Positions 6,160-15,840 are shown, counted from the stretch's first letter. The stretch: DNA of 64,000 nt from Alteraurantiacibacter hainanensis (GCF_036321025.1 NZ_JAZAPB010000002.1:558001-622000), one strand, 5' to 3'. Made by a program: numbers and translations. The notes: generated from the sequence alone by a model not told the origin.

Positions 6160-7419
6160 ATGGCCACTACCGCCAGTCCCCTTGATTCCCTTCCCCTGGG
6201 CAAGCGCGAGCTGATCGTGCTGCTGGCGCTGTTGATGAGTCTCAACGCGCTGGGCATCGATGCCATGCTGCCCGCGCTGGACGAAATCGCCGTGGACCTT
6301 GGCGTGGGCGAGGGGAACGAGCGGCAGCTCATAATCGCCGTCTACACCATCATGATGGGTGTGGGATGCCTCGTTCCGGGCAGTTATGCCGACCGCTATG
6401 GCCGCCGCCCCATCGTGTTCCTTGCACTGGCCGCCTTTTCCGCCCTGTCGCTGGTCACCGCCATGCTGACCGACTTCACCAGCATGATCGTGATCCGCGG
6501 TATCACCGGGCTGCTGGGCGCCGGCCTGATGGTCGTGCCCATGGCCATCGTTCGCGACCTGTACGAGGGCGATCACATGGCCCGGCTGATGTCCACCATC
6601 GCCGCCGTGTTCATCACCGTGCCCGTCTTCGCGCCCAGCATCGGGCAGGCGATCCTGCTGGCGGGCAGCTGGCGACTGATATTCGTGGCCCTGGCGCTGG
6701 TGGGGGCGGCGGCCGCGGTCTGGGTCTATTTCCGCCTTCCCGAGACGCTGTCGGACGAGAACCGGCAGGAAGTGAACGTGCCGGTCATCGCCCGCAACAT
6801 GACCCTGGCGCTGATCAACCGGCAGTCCATCGGCTACGTGCTGGGCTCGATGCTGGTGATGGGCGGGGTGTTCGGATACGTCAATTCAGGCCAGCAACTG
6901 TACCAGGATGCCTTCGGCATCAGCGACGCGGTGTTTCCCATCCTGTTCGGCGCGACGGCCGCGATGATGAGCTTCACCAACATCGTCAATTCGCGCATCG
7001 TGATGAAAGTGGGCGCGCGGCGCGTATCGCACTTCGGCGTCCTCATGTTCATGGCCGTCAGCGCGGTGCAGGTCTGGTCCTCCTACGTCCATCCGGGGAA
7101 CGTCTACTGGTTCGTGCCGCTGATGAGCATGAACCTGGCGCTGCTCGGCTTCCTGGGCGCCAACTTCGGCTCCATCGCCATGCAGCCCTTCGCCCGCATC
7201 GCTGGCTCTGCCAGCAGCGTGCAGACCTTCTTCCGCATGTTCGGCGCGGCGCTGGTGGGCATGGTGATCGGCCAGGCCTACGACGGAACGCCCATTCCCT
7301 TCGCCTGGGCGCTGCTGATCTGCTCCACCAGCGCGCTGTTGCTGGTGCTGTTCAGCGAGAACGGCAAGCTGTTCCGCCGCCTGAACGTGCAACCGCCCAA
7401 GGAGCGCGTCGTCCCGTGA
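6160..7419 (+). CDS. MFS exporter, Bcr/CflA drug-resistance type
   Basis: A 419-residue, 12-helix major facilitator protein. The start at residues ~18-45 (ELIVLLALLMSLNALGIDAM) and the loop DRYGRRPIV match the first helix and the A-motif of Bcr/CflA-type drug:proton antiporters. It probably exports small drug-like or amino-acid compounds across the inner membrane. The stop codon overlaps the GTG start of the glpD gene (GTGA), so the two are translationally coupled, an uncommon pairing. Substrate unknown. Confidence 0.87.
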   Translation: MATTASPLDSLPLGKRELIVLLALLMSLNALGIDAMLPALDEIAVDLGVGEGNERQLIIAVYTIMMGVGCLVPGSYADRYGRRPIVFLALAAFSALSLVTAMLTDFTSMIVIRGITGLLGAGLMVVPMAIVRDLYEGDHMARLMSTIAAVFITVPVFAPSIGQAILLAGSWRLIFVALALVGAAAAVWVYFRLPETLSDENRQEVNVPVIARNMTLALINRQSIGYVLGSMLVMGGVFGYVNSGQQLYQDAFGISDAVFPILFGATAAMMSFTNIVNSRIVMKVGARRVSHFGVLMFMAVSAVQVWSSYVHPGNVYWFVPLMSMNLALLGFLGANFGSIAMQPFARIAGSASSVQTFFRMFGAALVGMVIGQAYDGTPIPFAWALLICSTSALLLVLFSENGKLFRRLNVQPPKERVVP

Positions 7420-8888
7420 GCGAGGTGTTCGATCTTGTCGTGATCGGAGGCGGAGTGAACGGCGCGGGCGTGGCGCGCGATGCGGCAGGACGGGGCGCAA
7501 GGGTGCTGCTGCTGGAAAAGGGCGACCTTGCCAGCGGCACGTCCAGCAAGAGCACCAAGCTGGTTCACGGCGGGCTGCGCTACCTCGAATACTACGAATT
7601 CGGACTGGTGCGCGAGGCGCTGGGCGAGCGCGAGACGCTGTGGGGCATTGCCCCGCACATCATCCATCCCATGCGCTTCGTGCTGCCGGTGACGAAGACG
7701 ATGCGCCCGCGCTGGATGCTGCGCGCGGGGCTGTTCCTCTACGATCACATCGGGGGGAAAGCCTCGCTGAGGAAGACGCGCAGCATCGACCTGCGCAAGC
7801 ACGCCGCCGGTGCGGCGCTTGAACGGCAGTATCGCCACGGCTTCGAATATTCCGACGGCTGGGTGGACGATGCGCGGCTTGTCGTTCTCAACGCGATGGA
7901 CGCGGCTCGTTGCGGTGCCGACATCCGCACCCGCATGCCGGTGACGGCGGCGCGCCGTGCGGGCGACCTCTGGCATGTGGAGGCCGGCGGAGAGACCTTC
8001 GCCGCCCGCGCGCTGGTGAACGCCGCGGGGCCGGGTGCGGACGACGTGGCGCGACTGGTGGGAGAAAGCCCCGCCTACGGCATCCGCCGGGTGCGCGGAT
8101 CGCATATCGTGGTGCCGAAACTGTTCGATCACGACTGCGCCTACATCCTGCAGCAGCCCGATACGCGCATCTGCTTCGCCATCCCGTGGGAGAACGATTT
8201 CACGCTGGTCGGCACGACCGATGCCGACCACCCCGGTTCGCTGGATGACGTGGAAGCGAGCGCCGACGAAATCCGCTACCTCTGCGACGCGGTGAACCGC
8301 TATTTCGAGCATGACGTGACGCCGGACGACGTGGTGCATACCTACGCCGGTATTCGCGCGCTGGTGGATGATGGTTCGGGCCGCCCGGAAGCCGCCTCGC
8401 GCGGATACGAGCTTGCGCTGAGCGACGCCGGGCGGGGCGCGCCGATCCTCGGCATCTATGGCGGCAAGATCACCTCCTACCGCCACGTGGCACAGGATGC
8501 GGTGGACAAGCTGGCCGAGCGCCTTCCGGTGCTCAAGGACAAGCACTGGACCGGCACCGCTCCGCTACCCGGCGGCGACATTGACCGCCATGCGCAGCCT
8601 TTCCTGTTCGAGGTGCTGCGAGAGGATTTTCCCTTCCTTTCGGAGCGCGACGTGGTGCGCATCGGCCGCGCCTACGGCACCTGCGCGTGGGACTGGCTGG
8701 GCGAGGCGAAAGGGTGGGACGACCTGGGCCGATCGTTCGGCGCGGGGCTCACCCTCGCCGAGGTCTCCTACCTGCGGGATAACGAATGGGCGCAGACGGC
8801 GGAGGACATTCTCTGGCGCCGTACCAAGCTGGTCATGCACATGAGCGAGGCCCAGCAGGCGGCCTTGCGGCAGTTCATGGGCGGCTGA
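7416..8888 (+). CDS. glpD: glycerol-3-phosphate dehydrogenase (FAD, quinone-linked)
   Basis: Encodes 490 residues from a GTG start at 7416 with AAGGAG upstream. The N-terminal Rossmann motif DLVVIGGGVNGAGVARDAAG, the SGTSSKSTKLVHGGLRYLEYYE stretch (split here as SGTSSKSTKL and HGGLRYLEYY) and the C-terminal GGKITSYRHVA are hallmarks of GlpD. The enzyme oxidises glycerol 3-phosphate to dihydroxyacetone phosphate at the inner membrane and passes electrons to quinone. It overlaps the upstream exporter gene by 4 nt. No glpK or glpF is visible here. Confidence 0.94.
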   Translation: MSEVFDLVVIGGGVNGAGVARDAAGRGARVLLLEKGDLASGTSSKSTKLVHGGLRYLEYYEFGLVREALGERETLWGIAPHIIHPMRFVLPVTKTMRPRWMLRAGLFLYDHIGGKASLRKTRSIDLRKHAAGAALERQYRHGFEYSDGWVDDARLVVLNAMDAARCGADIRTRMPVTAARRAGDLWHVEAGGETFAARALVNAAGPGADDVARLVGESPAYGIRRVRGSHIVVPKLFDHDCAYILQQPDTRICFAIPWENDFTLVGTTDADHPGSLDDVEASADEIRYLCDAVNRYFEHDVTPDDVVHTYAGIRALVDDGSGRPEAASRGYELALSDAGRGAPILGIYGGKITSYRHVAQDAVDKLAERLPVLKDKHWTGTAPLPGGDIDRHAQPFLFEVLREDFPFLSERDVVRIGRAYGTCAWDWLGEAKGWDDLGRSFGAGLTLAEVSYLRDNEWAQTAEDILWRRTKLVMHMSEAQQAALRQFMGG

Positions 8889-8907
8889 TCTCCCGACGGA
8901 GAAGACC

Positions 8908-10779
8908 TTACTCGGACGCAGCTTCCACCACCGCAAGCACGGCCTCGACCTGCACCTGCGCGCCTTCGCTGGCGGACAATTCCGCCACAACGCCATCGAA
9001 CGGCGCGGTGAGCGAATGCTCCATCTTCATTGCCTCCAGCACCATCAGGCGCTGCCCTGCGGTGACGGTGTCGCCTTCGGCCACGTCGAGAGTGATGACC
9101 TTGCCCGGCATGGGGGCGAGGATGGCGCCATCGGCGGCTGCGGCGGCACCGCTACCCCGGGCTTCACGCGAAAACTCGAAGCTCTGTCCGTCTGCAAAGA
9201 CGAGGGTGCGGGCGTCCTCGACGAACCCGGTCGCATGCGCCGCATCCCGCCGGCCGGTTGCAGCGACGGTTCGTGTTTCGCCCTTGAACGAAAGCGCCGT
9301 GGCGATGCGCGGCGAAGCATTGAGGCGGAAGCCGAGCGCGCTCGGCACCTCGGTGTCCGTCGCCGCCATCAGGGTGAAATCTGCGGCGGCCTGCCAGATG
9401 GGGCCGTCCGGCTCTCCATCTGCAACCAGGTCGTCCAGCTTGCGTTCGATGAAGCCGGTGTCGAGGTCCGCCGCCTCGAAATCGTCCTCCAGCAGGCAGT
9501 TGGCGAGGAAGGCGGCGTTGGTCTTCACCGGCCAGATTTCCACGCTCTCGGTGATTGCCCCGAGTTCGTCGATGGCTTCTTCCCGCGTCTCGCCCCAGGC
9601 GACCAGCTTGGCCACCATGGGATCGTAGTGCGGCGAGATCACGTCGCCTTCTTCGACGCCGGTCTCGATGCGTCCCGCGGTGCCGAGGTCGAAGTGGTCG
9701 AGCGGCCCGGTGCTGGGCAGGAAGCCGCTCGCAGGATCCTCCGCATAGAGCCGCGCCTCGATGGCGTGGCCGACGATGGACAGGTCTTCCTGCTTCAGTG
9801 GAATGGCCTCGCCTGACGCCACGCGCAGCTGCCATTCCACCAGGTCGACGCCGGTGATTTCTTCCGTCACCGGATGCTCCACCTGCAGGCGGGTGTTCAT
9901 TTCCATGAAGAAGATGCGGTCGGCGCGCAGGCCTTCGGAAGCGTCGGCGATGAATTCGATGGTGCCCGCGCCTTCGTAGTCCACCGCCTTCGCCGCGCGG
10001 ACGGCGGCAGCGCAGATTTCCTCGCGCGTTGCCTCGTCCATTCCGGGGGCAGGGGCTTCCTCGATCACCTTCTGGTGGCGGCGCTGAAGCGAGCAGTCGC
10101 GCTCGAACAGGTGGACCACGTTGCCGTGGCTGTCGCCGAACACCTGTACCTCGATATGGCGGGGCGAGGTGATCCACTTTTCCAGCAGCACCTCGTCGTT
10201 GCCAAAGCTCGACCTCGCTTCACGTTTGCATGATTCCAGAGCGGATTCAAAGTCCTGCGCCGCATCGACCTTGCGCATGCCCTTGCCGCCGCCGCCGGCG
10301 ACGGCCTTGATCAGCACGGGGTAGCCGATGGCGTCGGCCTCTTTCTTCAGCCGCTCTACCGACTGGTCCTTGCCCAGGTAACCCGGCGTTACAGGAACGC
10401 CTGCCTCCTGCATCAGCGTCTTGGCGGCATCCTTCAGGCCCATCGCCTCGATGCTGCTCGGCTGGGGGCCGACCCAGATCAGCCCGGCGTCGATCACGGC
10501 CTGCGCGAAGCCCGCATTCTCGGACAGGAAGCCGTATCCGGGATGGATCGCCTCAGCGCCCGTCTCTTTCGCCGCGGCGATGATATTTTCGCCCACGAGG
10601 TAGCTCTGGGCAGCGGGGGAGGGGCCGATATGCACTGCCTCGTCGGCCTGGCGCACGTGCAGCGCATTGCGGTCCGCATCGGAATAGACCGCCACGGTGG
10701 CGATCCCCATCTCGCGCGCGGTGCGGATGATGCGGCAGGCGATTTCGCCGCGATTGGCGATCAGGAGCTTTTTCATCAT
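8908..10779 (-). CDS. biotin-dependent acyl-CoA carboxylase alpha subunit (methylcrotonyl- or propionyl-CoA type)
   Basis: A 623-residue fused biotin carboxylase and biotin carrier. The N-terminus KKLLIANRGEIACRIIRTAR, the ATP-grasp glycine loop KAVAGGGGKGMR and the MNTRLQVEHPVTE signature define biotin carboxylase (1-~450). The C-terminus holds the lipoyl-like domain with biotinyl-lysine motif LEAMKMEHS. Length and layout fit the 3-methylcrotonyl-CoA carboxylase alpha chain (leucine breakdown) about as well as the propionyl-CoA enzyme. The matching beta subunit is not in this window, which prevents a firm choice. An ATG pair (MM) marks the start. Confidence 0.9.
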   Translation of the reverse strand: MMKKLLIANRGEIACRIIRTAREMGIATVAVYSDADRNALHVRQADEAVHIGPSPAAQSYLVGENIIAAAKETGAEAIHPGYGFLSENAGFAQAVIDAGLIWVGPQPSSIEAMGLKDAAKTLMQEAGVPVTPGYLGKDQSVERLKKEADAIGYPVLIKAVAGGGGKGMRKVDAAQDFESALESCKREARSSFGNDEVLLEKWITSPRHIEVQVFGDSHGNVVHLFERDCSLQRRHQKVIEEAPAPGMDEATREEICAAAVRAAKAVDYEGAGTIEFIADASEGLRADRIFFMEMNTRLQVEHPVTEEITGVDLVEWQLRVASGEAIPLKQEDLSIVGHAIEARLYAEDPASGFLPSTGPLDHFDLGTAGRIETGVEEGDVISPHYDPMVAKLVAWGETREEAIDELGAITESVEIWPVKTNAAFLANCLLEDDFEAADLDTGFIERKLDDLVADGEPDGPIWQAAADFTLMAATDTEVPSALGFRLNASPRIATALSFKGETRTVAATGRRDAAHATGFVEDARTLVFADGQSFEFSREARGSGAAAAADGAILAPMPGKVITLDVAEGDTVTAGQRLMVLEAMKMEHSLTAPFDGVVAELSASEGAQVQVEAVLAVVEAASE

Positions 10780-10788
10780 GGCTTTCGT

Positions 10789-11256
10789 CTATCTTCCCGG
10801 CGGACAGCCATCGCGCACCACCGAATATTGTATGCCGGTGATCATCCATTCCCCGTCGAGGCGCATAAGGTTGAACACGTCCACGCCGCAATGGGTCCGC
10901 TCTCCATCGCTCTCGAAGAGATAGGGCGCCCAGACCACGGCTATCGGGCCGCTCACCAGCACGACCGGCTCCCAGTATTCCTCGTAATAGGAGCCGCCAT
11001 CCAGCAGGCCCTCGATACTCTCTTCGATCGAACTGACGCGCAGGTCGGGACGGTCCTCGCTCTCCCGCACGGAGGCGACGATACTTTCCTCCACGACAAC
11101 CGACGCCATCATCTCTTCATCGGCAGTGTTCAGCCCTTCGAAAAAGGTGTCCACCACCGCGAGAATATGGGCATTGGTGCTGTCCTGGGCATGTGCGGTG
11201 ATCGGAATGAACGTCATCGCCGTCGCCAGCATGGCAATACTCAATTGTCGCACCAT
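10789..11256 (-). CDS. exported SnoaL/NTF2-like protein
   Basis: Encodes 155 residues. A signal peptide (QLSIAMLATAMTFIPITAHA, cleaved before QDS) is followed by an NTF2-like cone fold: helix ILAVVDTFFEGLNTADEEMM, a middle segment and strands VDVFNLMRLDGEWMITGIQY. This is the DUF4440/SnoaL-like pattern of small ligand-binding proteins. Role unknown. It lies just upstream of the carboxylase gene on the same strand, 9 bp apart, and downstream of crtB. Confidence 0.72.
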   Translation of the reverse strand: MVRQLSIAMLATAMTFIPITAHAQDSTNAHILAVVDTFFEGLNTADEEMMASVVVEESIVASVRESEDRPDLRVSSIEESIEGLLDGGSYYEEYWEPVVLVSGPIAVVWAPYLFESDGERTHCGVDVFNLMRLDGEWMITGIQYSVVRDGCPPGR

Positions 11257-11320
11257 CGGACGTCTCCTCTTTTCGACGGATGCCCGCGCGTGGTTGCAAT
11301 TGCAACCGTCTGCAAGATGC

Positions 11321-12427
11321 TCAGTCCTCCTTGCGGCGAACGCCCTCGTCGCGCAGCGGAGTGTTGGGCACGCCTGCCACGGGGCCTTCCATGCGGGCCA
11401 TCACCAGCAGCTGTCCGCGTGTGTAGTCGGGCATCACGTCCGGCTCATACGATCCGGAGATCGTTTCCTTGAGGGCGGCGATGACATAGCCGATCTTCTC
11501 CAGGAAATTGGTCTGGGCGCGGTGGTCCCATGCCAGCTCGGCCTGGCTCACCACCTCCTGCCCGATCGCGCCGTAGATGTTCGCCGCCGACAGCACGGCC
11601 CAGCGCTGGCGGAACTTGAGGGCGCCCGCACCAAGGCGCGCTGCCGCCTCGTGCTTCTCAGCCATCAAGATCAGCCGCCTAGCCATTGTCACCAGCGCCT
11701 CGCGATGCTGCGGCTTCATGTGCTGGCCGGGGGGAATGTCGAATTCGGCCAGCCATTCCTGCGGCAGGTAGCAACGGCCCGCCGCGTCGTCTTCCCCGAT
11801 GTCGCGGGCGATGTTGTTGAGCTGGAACGCGAGGCCGAGATCGCAGGCGCGGTCCAGCGTGTCCTGCTCGTCCTGCGGAACGCCCATGACCTTGGCCATC
11901 ATCACGCCCACGGCGCCGGCCACGTGATAGCAATAGCGCATCAGGTCGGCCTCGGTACGGGGGGTCCACCCTGCGGCATCGAGGGCGAAACCGTCGATAA
12001 CGTCGTCGCACATCTCGCGGGTGATGCCGGTTTCGCTGGCGACCAGGCCCAGCGCGTCGAAGGCGATGTCGGCTGTCGGCTGCCCGTCCAGCGCGCGGTG
12101 GGTCAGCACGCGGATCGCCTCCACGCGGTCCTTGGCGCTGGCCTTGCTGAGGTTCAGCGTTTCGGCCTCGTTGCGAAAGCCGAATTCCTGCCCGTCGGCA
12201 ATGTCGTCGCACCGGCGGCACCACGCATAGAGCAGGTGCGAGCGTTCGCGCGTGTCCTTGTCGAACAGCCAGCTGGCGACGGTGAAGCTCTTCGATCCGC
12301 GGGCGATCGCCTCGCGTGCGCGGCGCACCAGCGCCTCGCGCGAGCGCCCGCCGCCCGCCATGCGCGGCGAAGTCTTCACGAGCTGGCTGGCAACCAGCGG
12401 ACGCGGCTTGACGCGCTTGGGACTCAC
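11321..12427 (-). CDS. crtB: phytoene synthase
   Basis: A 368-residue squalene/phytoene synthase condensing two geranylgeranyl diphosphates to phytoene. The first Asp-rich motif CRRCDDIAD, the second NNIARDIGEDD and the YCYHVAGAVG helix are all present. The start GTG overlaps the stop of the LOG gene by 4 nt. An N-terminal extension of ~30 basic residues precedes the catalytic domain. It is the last gene of the crtY-crtI-LOG-crtB operon. Confidence 0.95.
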   Translation of the reverse strand: MSPKRVKPRPLVASQLVKTSPRMAGGGRSREALVRRAREAIARGSKSFTVASWLFDKDTRERSHLLYAWCRRCDDIADGQEFGFRNEAETLNLSKASAKDRVEAIRVLTHRALDGQPTADIAFDALGLVASETGITREMCDDVIDGFALDAAGWTPRTEADLMRYCYHVAGAVGVMMAKVMGVPQDEQDTLDRACDLGLAFQLNNIARDIGEDDAAGRCYLPQEWLAEFDIPPGQHMKPQHREALVTMARRLILMAEKHEAAARLGAGALKFRQRWAVLSAANIYGAIGQEVVSQAELAWDHRAQTNFLEKIGYVIAALKETISGSYEPDVMPDYTRGQLLVMARMEGPVAGVPNTPLRDEGVRRKED

Positions 12428-13011
12428 AGGTCCTCCGCCCGTATCTGCAAGACGGTGGTGGTGGGCGCGGCGTTGGCCATCTTCTCGAGCAATTCCTGTA
12501 TTGTTTCCCCCACGATCACGATGTCGCGGTGTGCTTCCCTGACAAAGCCGGTTTCGGCCATATGGCGGTAGAACGCCACAAGTCCGTCATAATATCCCAC
12601 AGCGTTCAGAAGACCCACGGGCTTGTCGTGGTAGCCCAGCTGCGCCCAGCTGACGGCTTCCCACAATTCGTCCATGGTTCCAACGCCGCCGGGCAGGGTA
12701 ACGAAGCCATCCGAAAGATCGGTAAACGCCTGTTTGCGCTGGTGCATCGTCTCCACCACGTGCAGCTCAGAGCAGTCGGTATGAGCCAGCTCGTGGCCCT
12801 TGAGCGCATCGGGGATCACGCCGATCACCTCGCCCCCTTCGGCCAGCGCCCCGTCGGCCAGCGCGCCCATCAGTCCCACCTTGCCGCCGCCATAGACGAC
12901 TCCGATCCCGCGCCGGGCCAGCAGCCCGCCGATATCGCGGGCCAGTTCGACAAACCGCGCATCGGGCGGAGAGGCGGAGCCGCAATAGACGGCGAGGCGG
13001 GAGAAGGTCAC
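12424..13011 (-). CDS. LOG family (TIGR00730) nucleoside 5'-monophosphate phosphoribohydrolase-like protein
   Basis: Encodes 195 residues. The N-terminus LAVYCGSASPPDARF, the nucleotide loop GVVYGGGKVGLMGALADGAL and the catalytic PGGVGTMDELWE (PGGxGTxxE) define the LOG/lysine decarboxylase-like Rossmann family. These enzymes cleave the N-glycosidic bond of nucleoside monophosphates, in plants and some bacteria releasing cytokinins. The gene is sandwiched between crtI and crtB with GTGA overlaps on both sides, so it is expressed with carotenoid synthesis. No role in that pathway is established. Confidence 0.92.
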   Translation of the reverse strand: MTFSRLAVYCGSASPPDARFVELARDIGGLLARRGIGVVYGGGKVGLMGALADGALAEGGEVIGVIPDALKGHELAHTDCSELHVVETMHQRKQAFTDLSDGFVTLPGGVGTMDELWEAVSWAQLGYHDKPVGLLNAVGYYDGLVAFYRHMAETGFVREAHRDIVIVGETIQELLEKMANAAPTTTVLQIRAEDL

Positions 13012-14504
13012 GCGCTCAGGTCCTCTATCATCAACCCCGCTGTTGCCTTGGCGCTGCCGACCACGCCGGGGATGCCCGCGCCGGGGTGCGTGCCCGCGCC
13101 GACGAGGTAGAAGTTCTCGATCACGTCGTCGCGGTTATGGCCGCGGAAGAAGGCGCTCTGCCACAGCACCGGCTCCAAGCTGAAGGCGCTGCCGAGGTGG
13201 GCGTTGAGATCGTGGCCGAAATCCTTTGGCGCATAGTGGAACTTGGTGACGATGCGGTCGTGAATGTCGGGGATCAGGCGGCGTCCCACTTCATCCAGGA
13301 TGCGCTTTTCCAGCTCCGGCCCCACCTTGTCCCAGTCGATGGGCATCTTGCCCATGTGCGCCACGGGAACCAGCGCGTAGAACGTGCTCATCCCTTCGGG
13401 CGCCATGCTGGGATCGGTGACCGTGGGGTGGTGCAGGTAGATGGAGAAATCGGCGGGCAGGATGCCCTTCGAATAGATATCCTCCAGTAGCCCGCGATAG
13501 CGCGGGCCGAACAGGATCATGTGGTGCGGGATGCCGGGCCAGGTTCCCTCTATCCCGAAATGCACCACGAAGAGCGAGGGCGAGAAGCTCTTCTTCTGCA
13601 GCGCCTTGCCCTGCGTCTTGCCGCGATAGCTGTCGCCCAGCAGGTCGCGGTAGGAATGGACGATGTCGGCATTGCTGGCGACGGCATCGAACCGCTGGCT
13701 CCAGCCGCTGGCGGTATGGACGGCCTTGGCGCGCTTGCCTTCGGTTTCCACCCGCGTCACCGCGTCGCCCACGCGCATGGTGCCGCCCAGCCGCTCGAAA
13801 TGGCGCACCATGCCCGCGATCAGGCGATTGGTGCCGCCGCGCGTCCACCACACGCCGCCATCCTTCTCCAGCTTGTGGATCAGGGCGTAGATGCTGCTCG
13901 TCTTCATCGGGCTGCCGCCCACCAGCAGGGTGTGGAAGGAAAGCGCCTCGCGCAGCTTCTCGTTCTTGATGTACTTGGAAACCATCGAATAGACGCTGCG
14001 CCACGCCTGCTTCTTCGCCAGCGCCGGGGCGGCCTTCAGCATCGACTTGAAGTCGAGAAACGGCACCGTGCCCAGCTTGACGTAGCCTTCCTCGTAGACC
14101 CCGGCGGCATAGGTGAGGAACCGGTCGTACCCCTCCACGTCGGCGGGCTCGAGCTTCATGATCTCCTTGCGCAGGTCCGCCTCGTCGTTGGAATAGTCGA
14201 AGTTGGTGCCGTCGGGCCAGTTGAGGCGGTAGAACGGCATCACGTTCATCAGTTCGAGGTCCTCGTCCATGTCGTGGCCCGAGAGCGCCCACAGCTGGCG
14301 CAGGCAATCGGGGTCCGTCACGACCGTAGGACCGGCATCGAAGGTGAAGCCGTCCTTTTCCCAGAAATAGGCGCGGCCGCCGGGCTTGTCGCGGCCTTCC
14401 ACCACGGTGGTGGCGATACCGGCGCTCTGCAGGCGGATGGCCAGCGCCATGCCGCCGAAACCGGCGCCGATCACGCAGGCGCTGCGGCCTTCGGGAGTGC
14501 TCAT
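13008..14504 (-). CDS. crtI: phytoene desaturase (lycopene-forming)
   Basis: A 498-residue FAD enzyme converting phytoene to lycopene. The dinucleotide motif VIGAGFGGMALAIRLQ (residues ~11-26), a GGRAYFWEKDGFTFDAGPTV segment and the C-terminal signature VGAGTHPGAGIPGVVGSAK are typical of CrtI. It acts at the membrane surface on phytoene from CrtB and hands lycopene to CrtY. The ATGA overlap with crtY and the GTGA overlap with the LOG gene show tight translational coupling. Confidence 0.96.
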   Translation of the reverse strand: MSTPEGRSACVIGAGFGGMALAIRLQSAGIATTVVEGRDKPGGRAYFWEKDGFTFDAGPTVVTDPDCLRQLWALSGHDMDEDLELMNVMPFYRLNWPDGTNFDYSNDEADLRKEIMKLEPADVEGYDRFLTYAAGVYEEGYVKLGTVPFLDFKSMLKAAPALAKKQAWRSVYSMVSKYIKNEKLREALSFHTLLVGGSPMKTSSIYALIHKLEKDGGVWWTRGGTNRLIAGMVRHFERLGGTMRVGDAVTRVETEGKRAKAVHTASGWSQRFDAVASNADIVHSYRDLLGDSYRGKTQGKALQKKSFSPSLFVVHFGIEGTWPGIPHHMILFGPRYRGLLEDIYSKGILPADFSIYLHHPTVTDPSMAPEGMSTFYALVPVAHMGKMPIDWDKVGPELEKRILDEVGRRLIPDIHDRIVTKFHYAPKDFGHDLNAHLGSAFSLEPVLWQSAFFRGHNRDDVIENFYLVGAGTHPGAGIPGVVGSAKATAGLMIEDLSA

Positions 14505-15718
14505 GTGTTGTCCTTCCGGGAGGGTGATGAGAGGAGCGGGGCAGACGACAGCAGCGCGCCGATGCCTCGCGAAATCGGAATGGGCGGCTTGCCCACCAGC
14601 ACGCGCAACTTGTCCAGCAGGGTGGAGCGGCCGGCGTAGAACCGCTCGATCAGAGGTTCGCGCAGGCGGTAGAAGCGTTCGAACACGCGGTATCGTTCGT
14701 GCGGCCTCGCGCCGCAGAACAGCATTTTGCCCAGCATCCGGTAATGGCCCATCTTCGCCCAGTGCCTGCGCGCCCGCGCTTCCAGCATGGCGGCCAGCTG
14801 GTCGCCGGGGAGATCCGCATCTCCGGCGACGGCCAGCGCGACGTCCACGGCGATGGGCAGGGTGTAACTGGTCAGCGGATGGGCAAAGCCGCCGCGCGCG
14901 CCCGCCAGCGCCACGCCTTCGTGCCGCTGCGCCTGTTGGTAGGCGCGAAAGTCGCCGCCGGTCATCACCGGCAACACCCCGGTCTCGAAGCCGACGGGTT
15001 CGCCGGAAAGACCCGCCTGACGCTGGTACTCGTCGATCCGCGCGGACAGCAGCGAGCGGTCGAGATCGGGCCTGTCGGCGTAATAGGTGTCTTCGATGAA
15101 GAGGTCGTGCGAGCCCAGCGGCAGCAGGTAGACGAAGCGGTAGGCCCCGCCGTTGCCGTGGGGCGCCAGCTGCTCCACGTCGGCATCCATGATCACCGGG
15201 CGATCGACGCCGTGCGGTTCGGGCGTGCGCAGGTGGCGGCCCATGAACACCTGCCAGCCCCCTTCCAGGTGCCCGGTGGTGGAGAAGCCGCGACAGTCGA
15301 TCACCGCCCGCGCCGTGATGCGCGCGCCGTCGCGCAGGTCGACGCCATCTGCATCCAGCGATGCCACCTCGCGCCCTGTCAGGATTGTTCCCTCGGGCAG
15401 ATCGCGGACGAGGCAGGCGTGGAAATCGTCGCTGGCAAGCGAGCGGTAGCCGGCCTGGAGGTGCCGCCGATGGGCGGGAAAGCGGACATCATATCCATCG
15501 TCCCACTCCGTCTTGCGGAAATCCGCCATCAGCTTCTTCCCGGCGGCGGAAAGATCCGTGGCGAACCAGCTCCAGCGGTGGTTGCCGCCCAGTTTCGGCC
15601 CGGCCTCTATCAGCCGTACGGAGAGTTCGGGGCGAAGCTGCGCCACCGCCAGGGCGATGAGCCCTCCGGAAAGGCCGCCACCGATAATGGCAATATCGCA
15701 GTCGCGTCCCATGACCAT
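14501..15718 (-). CDS. crtY: lycopene beta-cyclase
   Basis: A CrtY-type cyclase of 405 residues from ATG 15718 (a second ATG at 15712 is also possible; both follow AAGG). The N-terminus CDIAIIGGGLSGGLIALAVA is the FAD-binding fold, GGNHRWSWFATDLS follows, and DTYYADRPDLD plus GARGGFAHPLTSYTLP match conserved CrtY blocks. It cyclises both ends of lycopene to beta-carotene. First gene of the operon. The hydroxylase genes (crtZ, crtG) needed for zeaxanthin-type pigments are not present here. Confidence 0.94.
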   Translation of the reverse strand: MVMGRDCDIAIIGGGLSGGLIALAVAQLRPELSVRLIEAGPKLGGNHRWSWFATDLSAAGKKLMADFRKTEWDDGYDVRFPAHRRHLQAGYRSLASDDFHACLVRDLPEGTILTGREVASLDADGVDLRDGARITARAVIDCRGFSTTGHLEGGWQVFMGRHLRTPEPHGVDRPVIMDADVEQLAPHGNGGAYRFVYLLPLGSHDLFIEDTYYADRPDLDRSLLSARIDEYQRQAGLSGEPVGFETGVLPVMTGGDFRAYQQAQRHEGVALAGARGGFAHPLTSYTLPIAVDVALAVAGDADLPGDQLAAMLEARARRHWAKMGHYRMLGKMLFCGARPHERYRVFERFYRLREPLIERFYAGRSTLLDKLRVLVGKPPIPISRGIGALLSSAPLLSSPSRKDNT

Positions 15719-15840
15719 GGGCCTTAGCGGATTGGCGCAGGCGTGCAATCGCCGCCTTTGGTCCGGTGTCGGAGCGCAGGGCAGGTGCGGAACCGCGCGC
15801 GCCACTACCCGTTCTAGGGGCAAGCAAGACGGGAAACTTC

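Noticed and set aside
6366..8888. An 840-codon open frame spanning the exporter and glpD genes
   Set aside because: Its first half is an out-of-frame reading of the exporter; only the part from GTG 7416 is GlpD.
10543..12571. Plus-strand frames opposite the carboxylase, SnoaL-like and crtB genes
   Set aside because: Low-complexity His/Arg/Ala translations with no motif; the minus-strand genes have clear active sites.
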